In this document: positions 44,001 to 50,432 of the stretch, piece by piece
Layout: every line of letters begins with the position of its first letter
How positions within the stretch are numbered: position 1 is the first letter of the stretch
From: Shimia biformata
Lineage (GTDB): Bacteria > Pseudomonadota > Alphaproteobacteria > Rhodobacterales > Rhodobacteraceae
Direction: 5' to 3'
Length of the DNA: 64,000 nucleotides
Assembly: GCF_016888515.1 (NCBI RefSeq)
Contig: NZ_JAFEJK010000001.1
Span: forward strand, 186,001 to 250,000
Notes under the pieces: model-generated
What the model saw: the letters and a program-made list of their open reading frames with translations, nothing else
Databases searched by the model: none
Told to the model about the DNA's origin: nothing
Translations under genes and position numbers: made by a program

Positions 44001-44817
44001 TTCGCCAGGTGAGGGTTCCGACCACGCTGTTTCTATCACCTTCAGCAAGCTGAACTGGTTGATGTACGTTGATCCAGAGTGGGTCGAACATCGCCTCGTT
44101 CCAATGTTAGCGTTCGACCATCCCGCCGCCGAACCTGCTTGGAACGGATTCTTGTGCAGCAGTCGGGTTCCGTGGTCACCTCTTGCAGTCCTAGTTAAGC
44201 CATTTCTGCTGCAAGCTGTGCCATGGGTTGAAAACCAGATATGGGATCGCGATCTGGCAAAGGTCATCACCCAATGGTTGGGGTGGATGTACATCTTCAA
44301 GCGTGATGAAGACGACGGGCTGACAAAGCAAGAAATGCGACGCGTGTTGCGAGAGATGTCCGATGACACACGCAATCAGTTTATTTGGTGGTTGGGACAA
44401 GTCGGCCAAGAGAACGACGACGGTTGGGAGACTCTAGTAGCGCCCTTCTTGGATGAAGTATGGCCACGAGAACGCATCTATCGCACTGCGTCGTCAGTCG
44501 ACTCGTGGATTAGTATGCTTGACGATACTGGACCCAGTTTTCCAGTGGTGTACGCCTCAGCGAAGCGTTTCTTGGTCCCAGTCGAATCTGACCATCATCC
44601 GTTCTACCGTTTTACCAGAGAGGTCGGTGAAGACGAACCAATCACAGCGCAATTCCCAGCGGAAACACTCGATCTACTAGACACTGTAACACCACAGGTC
44701 CTGAGCCGAATTCCCTACGAGTTACCGAAAATTCTGGCATTAGTGAGTGAAACATCGCCAGATCTAAGGGCGGATCATCGTTACCTAAGACTAATTGATT
44801 TGGTTGAAGGGATCTAG
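41017..44817 (+). CDS. Large SIR2-domain protein, putative NAD-depleting defence effector
   Basis: A 1266-residue protein. Residues 20-240 form a SIR2-like domain: VVFLCGAGVSLPSGMPSF (NAD loop), IITTNFDLLFE with N134, TYLHG with H169, and VLVGYQAEDPPIKYLL. N134 and H169 fit the catalytic pair of defence SIR2 proteins such as DSR2 (N133 and H171), which degrade NAD+ during phage infection. There is no zinc-binding cysteine cluster, so a deacetylase is unlikely. The remaining 1000 residues are helical, repeat-like and unrecognised, as in the large DSR proteins where this part senses phage components. It is coupled to the KAP NTPase by ATGA. Base composition is lower in G+C than the chromosome. 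Confidence 0.83.
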   Translation: MRFHANGPIVPDVLLERSDAGRVVFLCGAGVSLPSGMPSFIGLTQHVIDFFDPPEESEIMRAFQPWIDDPTGTNMPLDQIFNLLHLEYGRDEVNALVTERLQASAGSGSIGHHHSLVKRISTSPNGVPQIITTNFDLLFEMDGDLATFSPPAFPDLAFGRSVEGITYLHGRLANTDADQHPYVLSSADFGRAYLSEAWATNFIRNLLEHYTVVLVGYQAEDPPIKYLLQGLNHDGQFDRTRIYAFDKGTPEDIEAKWRDRGVTAIAYTDHPDLWQTMEAWADRADDPREWRRAVIATTEQDPKSLLPYQRGQVAHVVRSVPGAKLLADAEHPTHPEWVCVFSGFIRSAKRVSGYGDDAEVFEPSVAYGLDDDLQNLTDEDYRRGTFNDDLLSWRHGDENPTDAHRLGGRTPDGHTSTPPRLWHLLRWIGDHLSSPVIAWWAVKQNGLHPRLLNHIEWRLGQKNELDDKARHIWSLIIDHHKDPRTREWDGDWFDLKRRVANDGWSPSVIREFGRVAAPKLDIKPPYSIAGARPPTVDWTDIELGHLGQFEVKFLERHKDDLTIPDEVLPQVFNLLEDAMKAASGMLSDIGKTYFVTPTCYPDREVDGKDRHNKAADAMKLFVELFERLVQLSPDVARGHFLTWPIEDQFFFKKLVLYALSKEDLFAPEEVGERVLALSQGTFWDTDVARELVFLLVDRWSAFPEQIRHQLGERLLSGPDQESYWSDDVYPSRRDEFIARYARYLEMQGCELLAHQSERLAAIIDSIENWSDGWATSTVTERGSHVGYVGTDENPDAVVDLAVDEIIPRAKEDLERDFGSFTEKRPFTGLVKANPRKALSALSVAARANDYPQVFWSAMINELPDDIAPRLRRVFLHRLCRLPHAVIVELRHTICRWLEQNITKLIEFDDELAWAVFDHVVDGVVGGGDNATESGIGEVSRGGEVIPQSRRTYQHAINGPLGMCAEALFHAVPGEKQEQNSLIPDHIKTRIERLLASPGEGSDHAVSITFSKLNWLMYVDPEWVEHRLVPMLAFDHPAAEPAWNGFLCSSRVPWSPLAVLVKPFLLQAVPWVENQIWDRDLAKVITQWLGWMYIFKRDEDDGLTKQEMRRVLREMSDDTRNQFIWWLGQVGQENDDGWETLVAPFLDEVWPRERIYRTASSVDSWISMLDDTGPSFPVVYASAKRFLVPVESDHHPFYRFTREVGEDEPITAQFPAETLDLLDTVTPQVLSRIPYELPKILALVSETSPDLRADHRYLRLIDLVEGI

Positions 44818-44899
44818 GCGAGACCAATACCTCAACGTCCGCTCTTTGGGATTGCATAGGGTGCATTCTCACTGAATAAAACGTCCGAAACGATGCTAG

Positions 44900-45190
44900 T
44901 TATTCTTTCCCCACCACAAACTCTTGCCCTAAATGTATCTGCTTCGCGTTCAAATCTAGCTCACGGATGATGTATTGACCCGCACTGCCGGTGATATGGC
45001 GACGATATGTTTGGCCATACTGATCGATGAATAGACAGCGAATGTCGTTGTAGTCACCCCAGACACCAGCGATAGCCATTAGTGGGATGCCTTCGGGCAA
45101 GCGATTGACCTTATCATATTCGCGATAGTCGATGCCGTTTTCTAAGGCTTGCCGGAAACCCACCGTGAATTGGGTGTGGTCGAACTGCAT
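44900..45190 (-). CDS. Small hypothetical protein after the mobilization genes
   Basis: A 96-residue protein, ATG 45190 with GGAAGG six bases upstream; an earlier in-frame ATG at 45223 overlaps the relaxase end. MQFDHTQFTVGFRQALENGI and later VWGDYNDIRCLFIDQYGQTY followed by HITGSAGQYIIRELDLN suggest a small alpha/beta fold. No family recognised. It lies 30 bases after the relaxase stop on the same strand and may be the last gene of the mobilization operon. Confidence 0.7.
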   Translation of the reverse strand: MQFDHTQFTVGFRQALENGIDYREYDKVNRLPEGIPLMAIAGVWGDYNDIRCLFIDQYGQTYRRHITGSAGQYIIRELDLNAKQIHLGQEFVVGKE

Positions 45191-45219
45191 GTGCTGCCTT
45201 CCTGCGGCTTGGAAACTTG

Positions 45220-46776
45220 TCATAGCGAGTGCCCCGCGTTGCGGTGTCTAGCCCGTGCATCTAACTCTCGTTCAGCCGCTTCTCGGCGTCTTTCGCTAGT
45301 TTCCAGCTGGTTTCTAATCCCGCCTGAAGCGTCTCGAAATTCTGCTCCTCGCGCAGCAAGTCGGCCAATGTGGTGACGGACGTGAGATGTGATTTCATCA
45401 ATAGCGCCACGCAATGCGCCAAGCCATTCACCTTGCTTTCGATCCTGCTGGTCGAGCGTTTCTCCAAGGCGTGCAATTCCTTGGCTGAGCTCTCGCAGGC
45501 CGTCACCAACCGTTCGACGGATGCGAGCAATTCGCGTTCCAATGCTGTCAGGGTCTGTGTCATCTAGGGTTCCTTGATCTCGATACAGATGACCGGCGTC
45601 CCGGCCATGGTGCAGGTCTTCAATTCGGTCCGGTCGGGGTCCAGCGTCACCCATGTCTGCCCAGCCTGTTCGATCCGTGTCAGGCCAAGCCTCGTCATCT
45701 CCGAGCGCGCGTTCAAGCCCGTCCAAAACCAACTCGCGATCAGCACTGTCGCGATCCAGGATGAGACCATCACCACGATCACCCAGGGTGAGATCGTCAA
45801 CCAGCGCCTGATCGTCTCGCTCCGCCTCTCCAACTCGCTCCTGCTGTCGCTCAGAAAGAACCTGATATCGGTCTCGATTGTATGCAGCGCGCTGGTCGCA
45901 ATGCTGCTGAAATCGCTCCTGAAGCTCTCCAGTTGAGATGCCATCAAGGCGGTGTGGTCGCTGCGTACTGTCTCCAGGTCCGCGTTCAATTTCTCGGCGA
46001 GGCGGTTCGGCTTGCCAGTCGTCATGGAAAATCTCTCCTTTCAAACGCCAGCGCTCGCCGGTGTCGGGGTCTTTGGCGGTGATGTAATTCTTGCTGGCAC
46101 GGGGGATCTCGAAGCCCGCGTCTGTGAGCGCGTCGATCATGCTGGCGCGGTCGCTGATGGTGCCGACGCTGATCTGATCGAGGATCCAATCGTGCAGCGC
46201 TTCGCGACCTTGCGCGCGCGTCGGCGCTTCAATCGTCGCCCTCACTTCGCGAGCGCGATCTGGCTCCAAAGGGTCTGCCCAACCGTGCGTCTTGTTCATC
46301 AAATCACACAGGCTGGAAAAGGCGTTTTCATGGCCTGGCGGTGCGATGTTCAACGCTTTGCCCGTGCTCAGCTCAAGGCGTGGCGTGCAGAAGTGCAGCT
46401 CGACATTGCCTTCATGCGAGTGGTGCACCCAGAGGCAATCGTATTGATCCCTGTCCAGCCCGGCAAAGGCCAGAGCCTTAAATAGCTCAATGGCCTCTTG
46501 CTGGGCGGCGGGACTGGGATCGTCGCTGTCGGCAAAGCTGATCACGCCTGCCGTGTAGCTCCACTTGTTGGGGCTCGCGTCGATCAGGCGGTGGGTCTGC
46601 TCGGGGTTGCCGTGCAGCACCTCGGGCAGCGGGTCTCGGATCTTGCTTTGCGGCTGGCCGTTATCATCGCGGATCAGATTGCGGTTCTCGTCATAGGCCA
46701 GAACTTCGCGCGCGGTCAGGTAGTCGACGGGGGCCGCCCCGCCGCCGGTGCCGGTGGAGAAAAACGTGATGATCAT
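45220..46776 (-). CDS. mobA: MobA-type relaxase (ColE1-like mobilization)
   Basis: A 518-residue relaxase that would nick oriT and lead the DNA into a recipient. The first 190 residues are the relaxase domain: a tyrosine near the N-terminus (PVDYLTAREVLAY), AGVISFADSD and WVHHSHEGNVELHFCTPRLE, a histidine-rich metal motif of the HEN/MobA (MOBP5-like) type. The C-terminal half is long, charged and coiled-coil-like (SERQQERVGEAERDDQALVD), a region read in two other frames as separate genes. The start overlaps the mobC stop. With mobC and the nested mobB and mobD it forms a ColE1-style module. The oriT is not identified. Confidence 0.85.
   Translation of the reverse strand: MIITFFSTGTGGGAAPVDYLTAREVLAYDENRNLIRDDNGQPQSKIRDPLPEVLHGNPEQTHRLIDASPNKWSYTAGVISFADSDDPSPAAQQEAIELFKALAFAGLDRDQYDCLWVHHSHEGNVELHFCTPRLELSTGKALNIAPPGHENAFSSLCDLMNKTHGWADPLEPDRAREVRATIEAPTRAQGREALHDWILDQISVGTISDRASMIDALTDAGFEIPRASKNYITAKDPDTGERWRLKGEIFHDDWQAEPPRREIERGPGDSTQRPHRLDGISTGELQERFQQHCDQRAAYNRDRYQVLSERQQERVGEAERDDQALVDDLTLGDRGDGLILDRDSADRELVLDGLERALGDDEAWPDTDRTGWADMGDAGPRPDRIEDLHHGRDAGHLYRDQGTLDDTDPDSIGTRIARIRRTVGDGLRELSQGIARLGETLDQQDRKQGEWLGALRGAIDEITSHVRHHIGRLAARGAEFRDASGGIRNQLETSERRREAAERELDARARHRNAGHSL
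45261..45563 (-). CDS. MobD-like protein nested in the relaxase gene
   Basis: A 100-residue helical protein in a third frame within the relaxase 3' region, starting at ATG 45563 right after the MobB-like stop. TLTALERELLASVERLVTA, SSAKELHALEKRSTSRIESK and LREEQNFETLQAGLETSW resemble MbeD of ColE1, an accessory mobilization protein. Position nested and last in the module fits. Conservation of this frame rather than chance is judged from composition and the ColE1 parallel. Confidence 0.62.
   Translation of the reverse strand: MTQTLTALERELLASVERLVTACESSAKELHALEKRSTSRIESKVNGLAHCVALLMKSHLTSVTTLADLLREEQNFETLQAGLETSWKLAKDAEKRLNES
45564..46025 (-). CDS. MobB-like protein nested in the relaxase gene
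   Basis: A 153-residue protein read in a different frame entirely inside the relaxase gene. The N-terminal 75 residues are helical and polar (RLAEKLNADLETVRSDHTAL, SRSELERRSETIRRW), followed by one membrane helix (ISPWVIVVMVSSWIATVLIASW) and a short soluble tail ending GTPVICIEIKEP. This is the layout of MbeB/MobB proteins of ColE1 plasmids, where mbeB is likewise nested in mbeA and stabilizes the relaxosome. The next nested gene starts directly after its TAG stop. The order relaxase, MobB, MobD matches ColE1. Confidence 0.7.
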   Translation of the reverse strand: MTTGKPNRLAEKLNADLETVRSDHTALMASQLESFRSDFSSIATSALHTIETDIRFFLSDSRSELERRSETIRRWLTISPWVIVVMVSSWIATVLIASWFWTGLNARSEMTRLGLTRIEQAGQTWVTLDPDRTELKTCTMAGTPVICIEIKEP

Positions 46777-47243
46777 TCGCCGCCGCCTGTGTGTGCCGCC
46801 GCGATCTGCGCCAATTGCCGCTCGATGGCCACGAGCTGAGCAGCGACCTTAAGCGCATCGATCTGGCTCGCGCGGCCGGATTTGACCGCGCCGTTGATCC
46901 AGCGGGAGAGCTGATTGAGGTTGCCGCCGACGCGGGAAATCGCAAAGGTCAGCTTCGGGTCAACACGAGGGATGGGCTTTCGCCGACGTGCCTCGGTCAG
47001 CCCCAAGGCCTCGCGCATCAGCGTGGCATTGGGCAGGCCAGCGGCGCGCGCCTTGGCCACAAGTGCTGCCTTTTCCGACGGTGTGCATCGAAAGATCACG
47101 CTCTCGGAAAGGCCCTCTTTGACGCCGCTTGCGCGCGTCTGGTTGGGGTTTGAAGGGGAGGCTTGCCGCCCCTCACAAGTCCCGCCGATGTAATCGGTGG
47201 GTAACCTTGCTCTCTGCTCTTTGTGGGGATCAGTTGCGTTCAT
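46773..47243 (-). CDS. mobC: MobC-type relaxosome accessory protein
   Basis: A 156-residue DNA-binding protein. SVIFRCTPSEKAALVAKARA (about 47-66) is a ribbon-helix-helix start, and FAISRVGGNLNQLSRWINGA (about 105-124) is the MobC signature. MobC binds oriT and helps open the strands for the relaxase. It overlaps the relaxase start by four bases and the replication-like gene stop by ATGA. It is typical of mobilizable plasmids. Confidence 0.87.
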   Translation of the reverse strand: MNATDPHKEQRARLPTDYIGGTCEGRQASPSNPNQTRASGVKEGLSESVIFRCTPSEKAALVAKARAAGLPNATLMREALGLTEARRRKPIPRVDPKLTFAISRVGGNLNQLSRWINGAVKSGRASQIDALKVAAQLVAIERQLAQIAAAHTGGGE

Positions 47244-48097
47244 GCTCGAAGCCCCGCCGCCTCGATTTCAGCAGGGCTGACCAGGTTTGCGGCCAGCAAA
47301 GCGGTTACTTGGCCGGGCGTGATATGGCGGCACAGCGGATGGCGGTCTGTGATCCAGTCGGCCAAACCTTTCAGCAATTCCACCTCTTTGGCCTTGCCAG
47401 CTTCTCGTGCCTCCTCAACGTCGTGAAGGTATTTCAACCAACGGCCAGACGTGAACCAATTGTCGGAGAAGCACACTTTCGAGCGGGTGAAGCCTTCGCT
47501 CTCGGCCGCATAGGACCGCACGGCATCCTCGAGGTCTTTGGCATCCACTCCGTCGGCCAGCGCTTGGCGGATTTGCGAGAGGCAAACCGCTTTCCCGCGA
47601 ACGCGATCCTCGGGATAGGCTGACAAAATCTTTTCTGAAACCTGATCCTCCACCGCCGCCTTCGCATGCGAAGGATTTGGTTTTTGATATGGTTTATATC
47701 TGTTCTTATAGGATTTGCCCTCTGGGGCAGATGGCTTGCCCTCAGGGGCAAATGCATCATTTTCCCTCTCAGACGGATCGATTTGCCCATTTGGGCAAAT
47801 GGAGTTGCCCAGGGCATACCAACAGGTCCGATCATAACGATCATCGCTGAAATTGCCCTTGATGATCAGCTCTGCACTGACCAGCTTTTCGAGCGCCGTA
47901 CGGATCTGCTTCTCGCTCAGATAGGGGAACAACTCACCAAAGGCCGAGATCGAATTGTAGGTCCAGAACCTCCCGTCGCGAAGGTTCCGGCGATTGGCTT
48001 GGTTCTTCTCGATCCAAAAGTTGATGTTCTGGAAGATCACCGCCGCGTTCAGGCCAACGCGTTTCGCGATTTCGGGATCAAAGCTATGGCGGCTCAT
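47240..48097 (-). CDS. Winged-helix protein, possible replication initiator of the element
   Basis: A 285-residue protein starting at ATG 48097. The N-terminal half (HSFDPEIAKRVGLNAAVIFQ, NINFWIEKNQAN, YLSEKQIRTALEKLVSAELI) is a winged-helix fold often seen in phage or plasmid replication proteins. The middle is a proline- and charge-rich linker (RYKPYQKPNPSHAKAAVEDQ), and the C-terminus is helical (ITPGQVTALLAANLVSPAEIEAA). It is first in the mob transcript, overlapping mobC. A role in replication of the excised circle is plausible but not shown. The frame extends upstream to 48220, into the repeat region, and I reject that extension. Confidence 0.6.
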   Translation of the reverse strand: MSRHSFDPEIAKRVGLNAAVIFQNINFWIEKNQANRRNLRDGRFWTYNSISAFGELFPYLSEKQIRTALEKLVSAELIIKGNFSDDRYDRTCWYALGNSICPNGQIDPSERENDAFAPEGKPSAPEGKSYKNRYKPYQKPNPSHAKAAVEDQVSEKILSAYPEDRVRGKAVCLSQIRQALADGVDAKDLEDAVRSYAAESEGFTRSKVCFSDNWFTSGRWLKYLHDVEEAREAGKAKEVELLKGLADWITDRHPLCRHITPGQVTALLAANLVSPAEIEAAGLRA

Positions 48098-48130
48098 GAT
48101 TGGCCCCCGAAATACGCACAAACGTGCGAA

Positions 48131-48150
48131 TTTTGTACAGGTTTTGTACG
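48131..48150. repeat. GTAC-centred repeats near attR, candidate integrase arm sites
   Basis: TTTTGTACAG (48131-48140) directly followed by GTTTTGTACG (48141-48150), about 100 bases from attR and matching the repeats inside the integrase gene near attL. Together they are symmetric recombinase-binding candidates. Confidence 0.5.
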
Positions 48151-48151
48151 A

Positions 48152-48176
48152 GAAATCGGCCGTTTCAGCCGATTTC
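48152..48176. promoter_or_regulatory. Perfect 9-bp inverted repeat, candidate oriT element or operator
   Basis: Arms 48152-48160 (GAAATCGGC) and 48168-48176 (complement) around a seven-base spacer CGTTTCA, in the noncoding gap ahead of the replication/mobilization transcript. Inverted repeats of this kind flank nic sites in mobilizable plasmids, but an operator or promoter element for the transcript is equally possible. Confidence 0.4.
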
Positions 48177-48251
48177 GCCACGAAAGCTGACGGGACTTTC
48201 TGCACGCTTCCGCACAACATCCTGTAAATAAGCCATATTTTTCAGTTGGTT

Positions 48252-48299
48252 TTGGCGACCCCGGCAGGATTCGAACCTGCAACCTGCCCCTTAGGAGGG
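48252..48299 (-). repeat. Right att repeat (attR) in the tRNA-Arg gene
   Basis: 48-bp repeat identical to 34973-35020, from the CCA end to the anticodon stem of the tRNA. This is the likely integration core. Confidence 0.92.
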
Positions 48300-48329
48300 G
48301 GCTGCTCTATCCTGTTGAGCCACGGGGCC
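48253..48329 (-). tRNA. tRNA-Arg(CCU)
   Basis: A 77-nt tRNA on the minus strand with encoded CCA. The acceptor stem pairs GGCCCCG with CGGGGTC, the D arm is GCTC/GAGC, the anticodon stem-loop is GCCCC-CTCCTAA-GGGGC with anticodon CCT, and the T arm is GCAGG-TTCGAAT-CCTGC. Discriminator base is G. It reads the rare arginine codon AGG. The 3' half is the att core of the element, and the gene remains complete because the element reconstitutes it. Confidence 0.95.
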
Positions 48330-48372
48330 GCGCCGGGGTGTTCTAGCCCGCTCGGCGGGGCTTGTCATCGGT

Positions 48373-48389
48373 GGAATTTGCGAAATTCC
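48373..48389. promoter_or_regulatory. Palindrome ahead of the LacI gene, candidate operator
   Basis: GGAATTT-GCG-AAATTCC, seven-base arms with a three-base centre, lies about 85 bases before the LacI-type gene start. Many LacI regulators bind near-palindromic sites of this size and autoregulate. No target gene cluster is beside it. Confidence 0.4.
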
Positions 48390-48471
48390 CGGTGGGGCGA
48401 CTTATCGTCGTGCTTGAACATGTTGAACTGTTCGCGGTAACATTTTTGCAACCAAGTGCAGGAAGAACTCA

Positions 48472-49491
48472 GTGACAGATGAAAACAGGCGCTCCCTAAC
48501 TCTGCGCGACGTGTCCGAAGCGTCGGGCGTGTCGGAAATGACGGTCAGCCGCGTGCTGCGCAACCGGGGCGACGTGTCGACCGCCACGCGCGAACGGGTT
48601 CTGAAAGCCGCTAAAGAGCTGGGATATGTGCCCAACAAGATCGCCGGCGCGCTGGCCAGCCAGCGGGTGAACCTCGTCGCGGTCATCATCCCGTCCCTAT
48701 CCAACATGGTTTTTCCCGAAGTGATGAGCGGAATCTCCGCTGTGCTGGAGGACACCGGTCTGCAACCGGTGGTCGGGGTCACCAACTATCTGCCCGAGTC
48801 CGAGGAAAAAGTGCTGTACGAAATGTTGTCGTGGCGGCCGTCGGGCGTGATCATTGCCGGTCTTGAGCGATCGGACGCCAGCCGCGCCATGCTGGAAGCT
48901 TCCGGTATCCCGGTGGTCGAGATCATGGATGTCGACGGCAAGCCGATCGACTCGATGGTCGGAATCTCGCACCGTCGTGCCGGACGTGAGATGGCGAAGG
49001 CGATCCTCAAGGCGGGGTTTCAGAACATCGGCTTCCTTGGCACCAAGATGCCGCTGGATCACCGGGCCCGCAAGCGGTTCGAAGGTTTCACCGAGGCCCT
49101 GGCCAAGTCAGGTGTCGAGATCATGGACCAGGAGTTCTATTCCGGCGGCTCGGCGCTCGCCAAGGGTCGCGAGATGACCGAGACGATCCTGAAGCGGTCG
49201 GAAGAGTTGGATTTCCTTTATTATTCCAATGACATGATCGGCGCAGGTGGATTGCTTTACCTGTTGGAGCAAGGCGTCAAGATCCCCGAACAGGTCGGAC
49301 TTGCCGGATTCAACAAGGTCGAATTGCTGGAAGGCCTGCCGCGCCGCTTGGCAACAATGGATGCGTGCCGCCGCGAGATCGGTGAGAAGGCCGCCGAGAT
49401 CATCGCCAAACGTGTCGCCGGCGAAGACCCCGAACGGATTATCGAGCTGACGCCGAAAATTTCCTTCGGGGACACGCTGAAACGGCGCTGA
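48472..49491 (+). CDS. LacI/GntR-like family transcriptional regulator
   Basis: A 339-residue regulator. The N-terminal HTH reads TLRDVSEASGVSEMTVSRVL (residues 10-29), followed by the LacI hinge with VPNKIAGALASQR. The periplasmic-binding-like sensor domain covers about 60-335 (VAVIIPSLSNMVFPEVMSGI, GLAGFNKVELLEGL). The layout is close to the gluconate repressor GntR of the LacI family. The start is GTG 48472 with AGGAAG seven bases upstream. No sugar or transport operon is next to it in the window, so its target is not clear. Confidence 0.9.
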   Translation: MTDENRRSLTLRDVSEASGVSEMTVSRVLRNRGDVSTATRERVLKAAKELGYVPNKIAGALASQRVNLVAVIIPSLSNMVFPEVMSGISAVLEDTGLQPVVGVTNYLPESEEKVLYEMLSWRPSGVIIAGLERSDASRAMLEASGIPVVEIMDVDGKPIDSMVGISHRRAGREMAKAILKAGFQNIGFLGTKMPLDHRARKRFEGFTEALAKSGVEIMDQEFYSGGSALAKGREMTETILKRSEELDFLYYSNDMIGAGGLLYLLEQGVKIPEQVGLAGFNKVELLEGLPRRLATMDACRREIGEKAAEIIAKRVAGEDPERIIELTPKISFGDTLKRR

Positions 49492-49496
49492 TCCGG

Positions 49497-50429
49497 TCAG
49501 GGCTTGATCCGCGCTTCGGCCCGCTTCATCGCATTGCGGAAATGCGGAGCGCGGCGGCGGTTAAGGACGGCCTTGCAGTAGCGGATCAGGAAACGGGGCC
49601 GGTCGGCAGCTTCCAGCATTTGCAGCATTTCTTTCTGAAAGCGCGGGTTCTCTCGGCGGCGACGCAACAAGCTGTAGAACCCGGGCCCGGTCAAACTGCC
49701 ATCGACACAGCCTTCGACCACAGGTTTCAGGATCCCCAATTGCAGCCACAATGACGCGATCCGGTGCCCCATGAAGCGACACCGATACTTGTGGATGTTT
49801 GGGCCCCGGAACAGTGCGGCGTGCATCGCGTCCAGCGACGCGCGCGGATCATAGAACAGGTGAACGGCGCCGGCATGAGCCACCATGTCCGGCGCATATC
49901 CATAGCGGCCATTGAAATTGCGCCGCCACGCTTTGCGATACCGCGTTTCCCAGCCGGCGACTTCTCGGTCCAGAGTGGCCTGCGGCGAGATGCAGATCAC
50001 CGTCGCACCGGGCGCCGCCGCCGAAAACGCCGCTGCTGCATATGCTCCCATGGACGCGCCATAAAATACCACCTTGTCAAACTTCTGAAAGAAGCCGTCA
50101 TTTCGAAGACGGTCAAAGAAGTCCAGCACGTCACGGTCACGATACCATGTCCAATCATGGGCCATCATGCCCAGCATGGACCAACCGCGTGAGGTCACAA
50201 AATCATAGCCCCACGGCATCTTGTCGTCGCCGCGTTCATAGACGTGATCGAGGTTTTCAAAGGTCACGATCAGGGTTTCGCCGCGCTCTACGAAAAGCGC
50301 GGTGTGCTGGGCGCCCAGTTCCTCGTAAAAGCCCTCATCATCACCAATCTGATGCAGGTTCTGCCGCCAGGCATCTCGGGTGATCGGTTCCACGGCTGGT
50401 TCGGCGGGAGGGGAGGATTGGTCGTTCAT
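49497..50429 (-). CDS. Alpha/beta-hydrolase-like protein of unknown function
   Basis: A 310-residue cytosolic protein. The segment VVFYGASMGAYAAAAF (about 123-138) holds a GxSxG nucleophile elbow typical of the alpha/beta hydrolase fold. ALFVERGETLIVTFENLDHV near residue 45 and AVHLFYDPRASLDAMHAAL near residue 190 could be other core strands. The acid and histidine of the catalytic triad are not assigned with confidence. It is the last gene of a minus-strand set of sulfotransferase and glycosyltransferase genes, three bases after the previous stop, so it may act on the same surface glycan. Confidence 0.65.
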   Translation of the reverse strand: MNDQSSPPAEPAVEPITRDAWRQNLHQIGDDEGFYEELGAQHTALFVERGETLIVTFENLDHVYERGDDKMPWGYDFVTSRGWSMLGMMAHDWTWYRDRDVLDFFDRLRNDGFFQKFDKVVFYGASMGAYAAAAFSAAAPGATVICISPQATLDREVAGWETRYRKAWRRNFNGRYGYAPDMVAHAGAVHLFYDPRASLDAMHAALFRGPNIHKYRCRFMGHRIASLWLQLGILKPVVEGCVDGSLTGPGFYSLLRRRRENPRFQKEMLQMLEAADRPRFLIRYCKAVLNRRRAPHFRNAMKRAEARIKP

Positions 50430-50432
50430 CGT

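Larger units (their letters stand above)
34973..48299. mobile_element. Integrated mobilizable element in tRNA-Arg(CCU)
   Basis: A 13.3-kb island flanked by 48-bp perfect direct repeats, 34973-35020 and 48252-48299; the right copy is the 3' half of a complete tRNA-Arg gene. A tyrosine recombinase lies 14 bases inside the left repeat. Contents from left: integrase, excisionase-like gene, Cro/C1-type repressor, a seven-member cargo operon, then a leftward replication/mobilization module. The cargo genes look lower in G+C than the chromosome around them. No transfer (type IV) genes are present, so it would be mobilized by a helper. The flanks (aminotransferase, LacI regulator) look chromosomal. 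Confidence 0.9.

Noticed and set aside
41017-44817. SIR2 protein as a classic protein deacetylase
   Set aside because: No zinc-binding cysteine pairs, a very long helical tail, and coupling to a P-loop NTPase in an island point to a defence effector.
35067-48150. GTAC repeats as a CRISPR array
   Set aside because: Copies are few, short, unevenly spaced and split over two sites 13 kb apart; no cas genes are present.
47240-48220. Longer replication-like protein starting at 48220
   Set aside because: The extra 41 residues would run through the repeat and inverted-repeat region near attR; ATG 48097 gives the expected N-terminus.
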